A stretch of 64,000 bases of DNA from an uncultured Saprospiraceae bacterium. GTDB taxonomy: Bacteria > Bacteroidota > Bacteroidia > Chitinophagales > Saprospiraceae. Where the stretch lies: positions 166,279-230,278 of the forward strand of contig CALJOK010000014.1 of NCBI GenBank assembly GCA_937981555.1, in the 5' to 3' direction. The notes under the pieces were generated by a model. It did no database searches. It worked only from the letters and a program-made list of their open reading frames with translations, and was not told where the DNA came from. The position numbers and the translations under genes are program-made. Positions within the stretch are counted from its first letter, which is position 1, and each line of letters starts with the position of its first letter. This document shows positions 62,696-64,000 of the stretch, one piece after another.

Positions 62696-62745
62696 TATAT
62701 TGTCTAAGTATATATATTATGACAATATACTTAATATATATTGTC
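62696..62745 (+). promoter_or_regulatory. Three copies of TATATTGTC in alternating orientation (operator-like)
   Basis: TATATTGTC at 62696-62704, its reverse complement GACAATATA at 62721-62729, and TATATTGTC again at 62737-62745. The last two extend to an 11 bp inverted repeat (ATGACAATATA/TATATTGTCAT) with a 7-base spacer. They lie about 100 bases before the start of the HTH gene, which suggests autoregulation. Confidence 0.6.
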
Positions 62746-62844
62746 ATGTTTAATATGTTAAAGTGAAAGAATTATGCGTAACGGTTTTAATATTTAATTA
62801 TTTTTATTTTGAAAAACAAGATTATTAAACCAAATGCTCTCAAT

Positions 62845-63249
62845 ATGAAAACTGAAAACAATAAAAAAGTAGAGAAAAACTGTGAAGAAAAATTAGCTAA
62901 AGGGAAAGTCAAGGAAGCGGAAAAAAGAAAAGTAAAAAGGATTGAGAAAAATTATATTGAATTAATGACTCCAGAACGTGCTAACCTTAAGCAACTTACC
63001 ACAAGAAAATTTATTTCAGTAAAAGCAATTAAGCAAATTCTTGCTCTACTTTTATTTGACAAGGGTAGAACTATGACTGAAGTTATGGAAGAATTGGCTT
63101 TAAGTCCCCAAACTCTCCTAAAATGGCGAAGAGATTTTAAAGAAAAAAGAATGGAGTCTCTTTTTGTGTTTTTAGATAAGAAGAAGAAAGGAGAAGATGA
63201 TGAAAAAGATGATGATACTATTACTGACGATCCTAACCTTTCTGAATAG
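62845..63249 (+). CDS. Small helix-turn-helix protein (transposase-like N-terminal HTH)
   Basis: 134 residues from the ATG at 62845; a TTG at 62809 would add 12 residues. A lysine-rich N terminus leads to a HTH region (FISVKAIKQILALLLFDKGRTMTEVMEELALSPQTLLKWRRDFKEK) resembling the winged-helix start of IS630/IS3-type transposases, where it is followed by a catalytic domain. Here the next stretch is only a charged tail, ending KKKKGEDDEKDDDTITDDP. No catalytic DDE residues. It is an orphan DNA-binding protein or a transposase remnant. The three operator-like repeats directly upstream favour a working regulator. Confidence 0.6.
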   Translation: MKTENNKKVEKNCEEKLAKGKVKEAEKRKVKRIEKNYIELMTPERANLKQLTTRKFISVKAIKQILALLLFDKGRTMTEVMEELALSPQTLLKWRRDFKEKRMESLFVFLDKKKKGEDDEKDDDTITDDPNLSE

Positions 63250-63507
63250 TTAAATGGTGTTTAAAGCTAAATACTTATAAAGGTTATCAATTGAAAATTG
63301 ATAGTATTGGTTATTTTGAAATAAGTATAAGAATAAGAGGGAAATTATGTACTAATATGTTTAAAAGGAAAAGTGTTAGAATTGACTAGTAGCCATAGAC
63401 ATAGTATGTATATAGTACCTTAAACGTAATAATATTGTATATGCTTATCTTATTATAAGGTGTAGAGAAAATTTTATTTCAAAAAGATTCAATTTTTTTT
63501 TAAAACA

Positions 63508-63538
63508 TTTGGAAATAGAAAAAATGCTTGTATATTTG
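63508..63538 (+). promoter_or_regulatory. Promoter 1 of the tandem array
   Basis: -33 TTTG at 63508-63511, 19 bp spacer, -7 TATATTTG at 63531-63538, then CAGCCGC. Confidence 0.75.
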
Positions 63539-63636
63539 CAGCCGCTTAACAAGGAAGAGGTATTAAGAGAGGAAAAAGAGTTGAGTGAATACCATACCGA
63601 AGTGCTGATTTTTATTGAAAAATATCGACTTCAAAA

Positions 63637-63668
63637 TTTGGTAAAAGGATTGAAAACGCATACATTTG
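63637..63668 (+). promoter_or_regulatory. Promoter 2 of the tandem array
   Basis: -33 TTTG at 63637-63640, 20 bp spacer, -7 TACATTTG at 63661-63668, then CGTCCCG. Confidence 0.78.
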
Positions 63669-63806
63669 CGTCCCGATTGAGAGAGGTTATAAAGATGTTT
63701 TTGTTTCTAAAGAACACACCTCAAGAGCTCGATAAATTACCACTCCGAAATGCTGATTTTTTATTTTTCTTTTTTAAGGAAAAACTAAAAAATATCGGTT
63801 TCAAAA

Positions 63807-63838
63807 CTTGGTTAGTAAAAATAAGTTTTATACATTTG
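63807..63838 (+). promoter_or_regulatory. Promoter 3 of the tandem array
   Basis: -33 CTTG at 63807-63810, 20 bp spacer, -7 TACATTTG at 63831-63838, then CGCCCCG. It continues without a gene to the window end. Confidence 0.78.
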
Positions 63839-64000
63839 CGCCCCGTTAGAAAGTAACGAAAAGTTAAATAGTAAATATGATTATCAATTTTGGAAGATTC
63901 AAAATGTTGAATTGGAAGGGATTATAAAGATAAGTCTGCGGCAAACCGCTGTTCATTCGAGTTGATTGAATGAGATAAGTTAGCGTTAAGTTAGACAAAA
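63839..64000 (+). other. Probable leader of an rRNA or tRNA operon beyond the window
   Basis: Non-coding DNA downstream of three strong promoters. It has a GCGG-CAAA-CCGC hairpin (63938-63949) and a TCATTC/GAATGA hairpin (63953-63973). No protein start, 16S or tRNA sequence appears before the window ends. Confidence 0.45.

Larger units (their letters stand above)
63598..63845 (+). repeat. Two-unit tandem repeat that carries promoters 2 and 3
   Basis: Both units share CCGAA-TGCTGATTTTT, then AAATATCG, TCAAAA(T/C)TTGG, a 20 bp spacer, TACATTTGCG and CCCG. Unit 1 spans about 63598-63675 and unit 2 about 63746-63845; the spacing differs by about 25 bases. Confidence 0.65.

Noticed and set aside
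62845..63249. Complete insertion sequence around the HTH gene
   Set aside because: No DDE domain, no terminal inverted repeats framing the gene and no target duplication found; the inverted repeats upstream fit operators better.
63509..63856. Open reading frame of 115 codons near the right end
   Set aside because: It starts inside a -33 box, runs through three full promoters and a tandem repeat, begins with TTG and has a composition unlike the real genes. Promoter DNA explains it better.

Overview
The window is AT-rich chromosomal DNA from a gliding or T9SS-bearing member of the Bacteroidota. Lineage markers are: upstream regions with the Bacteroidota promoter (-33 TTTG, 19-20 bp, -7 TAnnTTTG) and almost no Shine-Dalgarno sites; the mutY-ssb-gldE-gldD cluster; a PorW/SprE-type lipoprotein; a large surface protein with a T9SS C-terminal sorting domain; the SpoIIM/DUF4129/DUF4350/RDD/MoxR membrane set; and an atpBEFHAG operon without atpD and atpC. 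A Saprospira-like lineage is possible, but I cannot prove it. I see no phage, complete insertion sequence, CRISPR array, tRNA or rRNA gene inside the window.

Layout. 0-9 kb: the 3' end of a probable mutL, an MscS channel, a UvrD/DNA2-type helicase with a C-terminal nuclease-like domain, adenine deaminase, a lipoprotein resembling an M48 peptidase without its zinc histidines, and a MoxR ATPase. 8.7-13.7 kb: deoC, a SPOR protein, rodA, tgt and an LptF/LptG-type permease. 14-18.6 kb: an ECF sigma factor, then mutY-ssb-gldE-gldD. 18.7-27.2 kb: a HAD phosphatase, an M23 peptidase, PorW/SprE with a very lysine-rich insert, an ECF sigma factor with a zinc-less anti-sigma-like partner, prfA and a TPR protein. 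27.7-34.1 kb: a radical SAM protein, cysS, an endonuclease/exonuclease/phosphatase protein and two rhomboids. 34.2-43.1 kb: DUF4350, DUF4129 and a double-length SpoIIM protein on the minus strand, then a T9SS cargo protein and an RDD protein on the plus strand. 43.2-53.1 kb: rlmD, a small unknown gene, a hybrid histidine kinase with a separate Hpt protein, pheT, a coiled-coil gene, zapA, a structured gap and rny. 53.4-59.4 kb: the ATP synthase operon with two tandem b-type subunit genes. 59.6-64 kb: a sugar nucleotidyltransferase, a YgjP-type metallopeptidase with serC, a small helix-turn-helix protein behind a triple operator-like repeat, and three tandem strong promoters facing the window end. 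These promoters probably drive an rRNA (or tRNA) operon just outside the window.

Most genes are housekeeping. I found no convincing new multi-gene defence or metabolic system. The observations best worth following are the paired b subunits of the ATP synthase, the triple promoter array at the right end, the operator array upstream of the HTH gene, a set of conserved enzymes with missing signature residues (Tgt zinc cysteines, RodA loop aspartate, M48 histidines, anti-sigma cysteines), the lysine-rich insert in PorW, and a synteny break near 34.1-34.3 kb that may mark an inversion.
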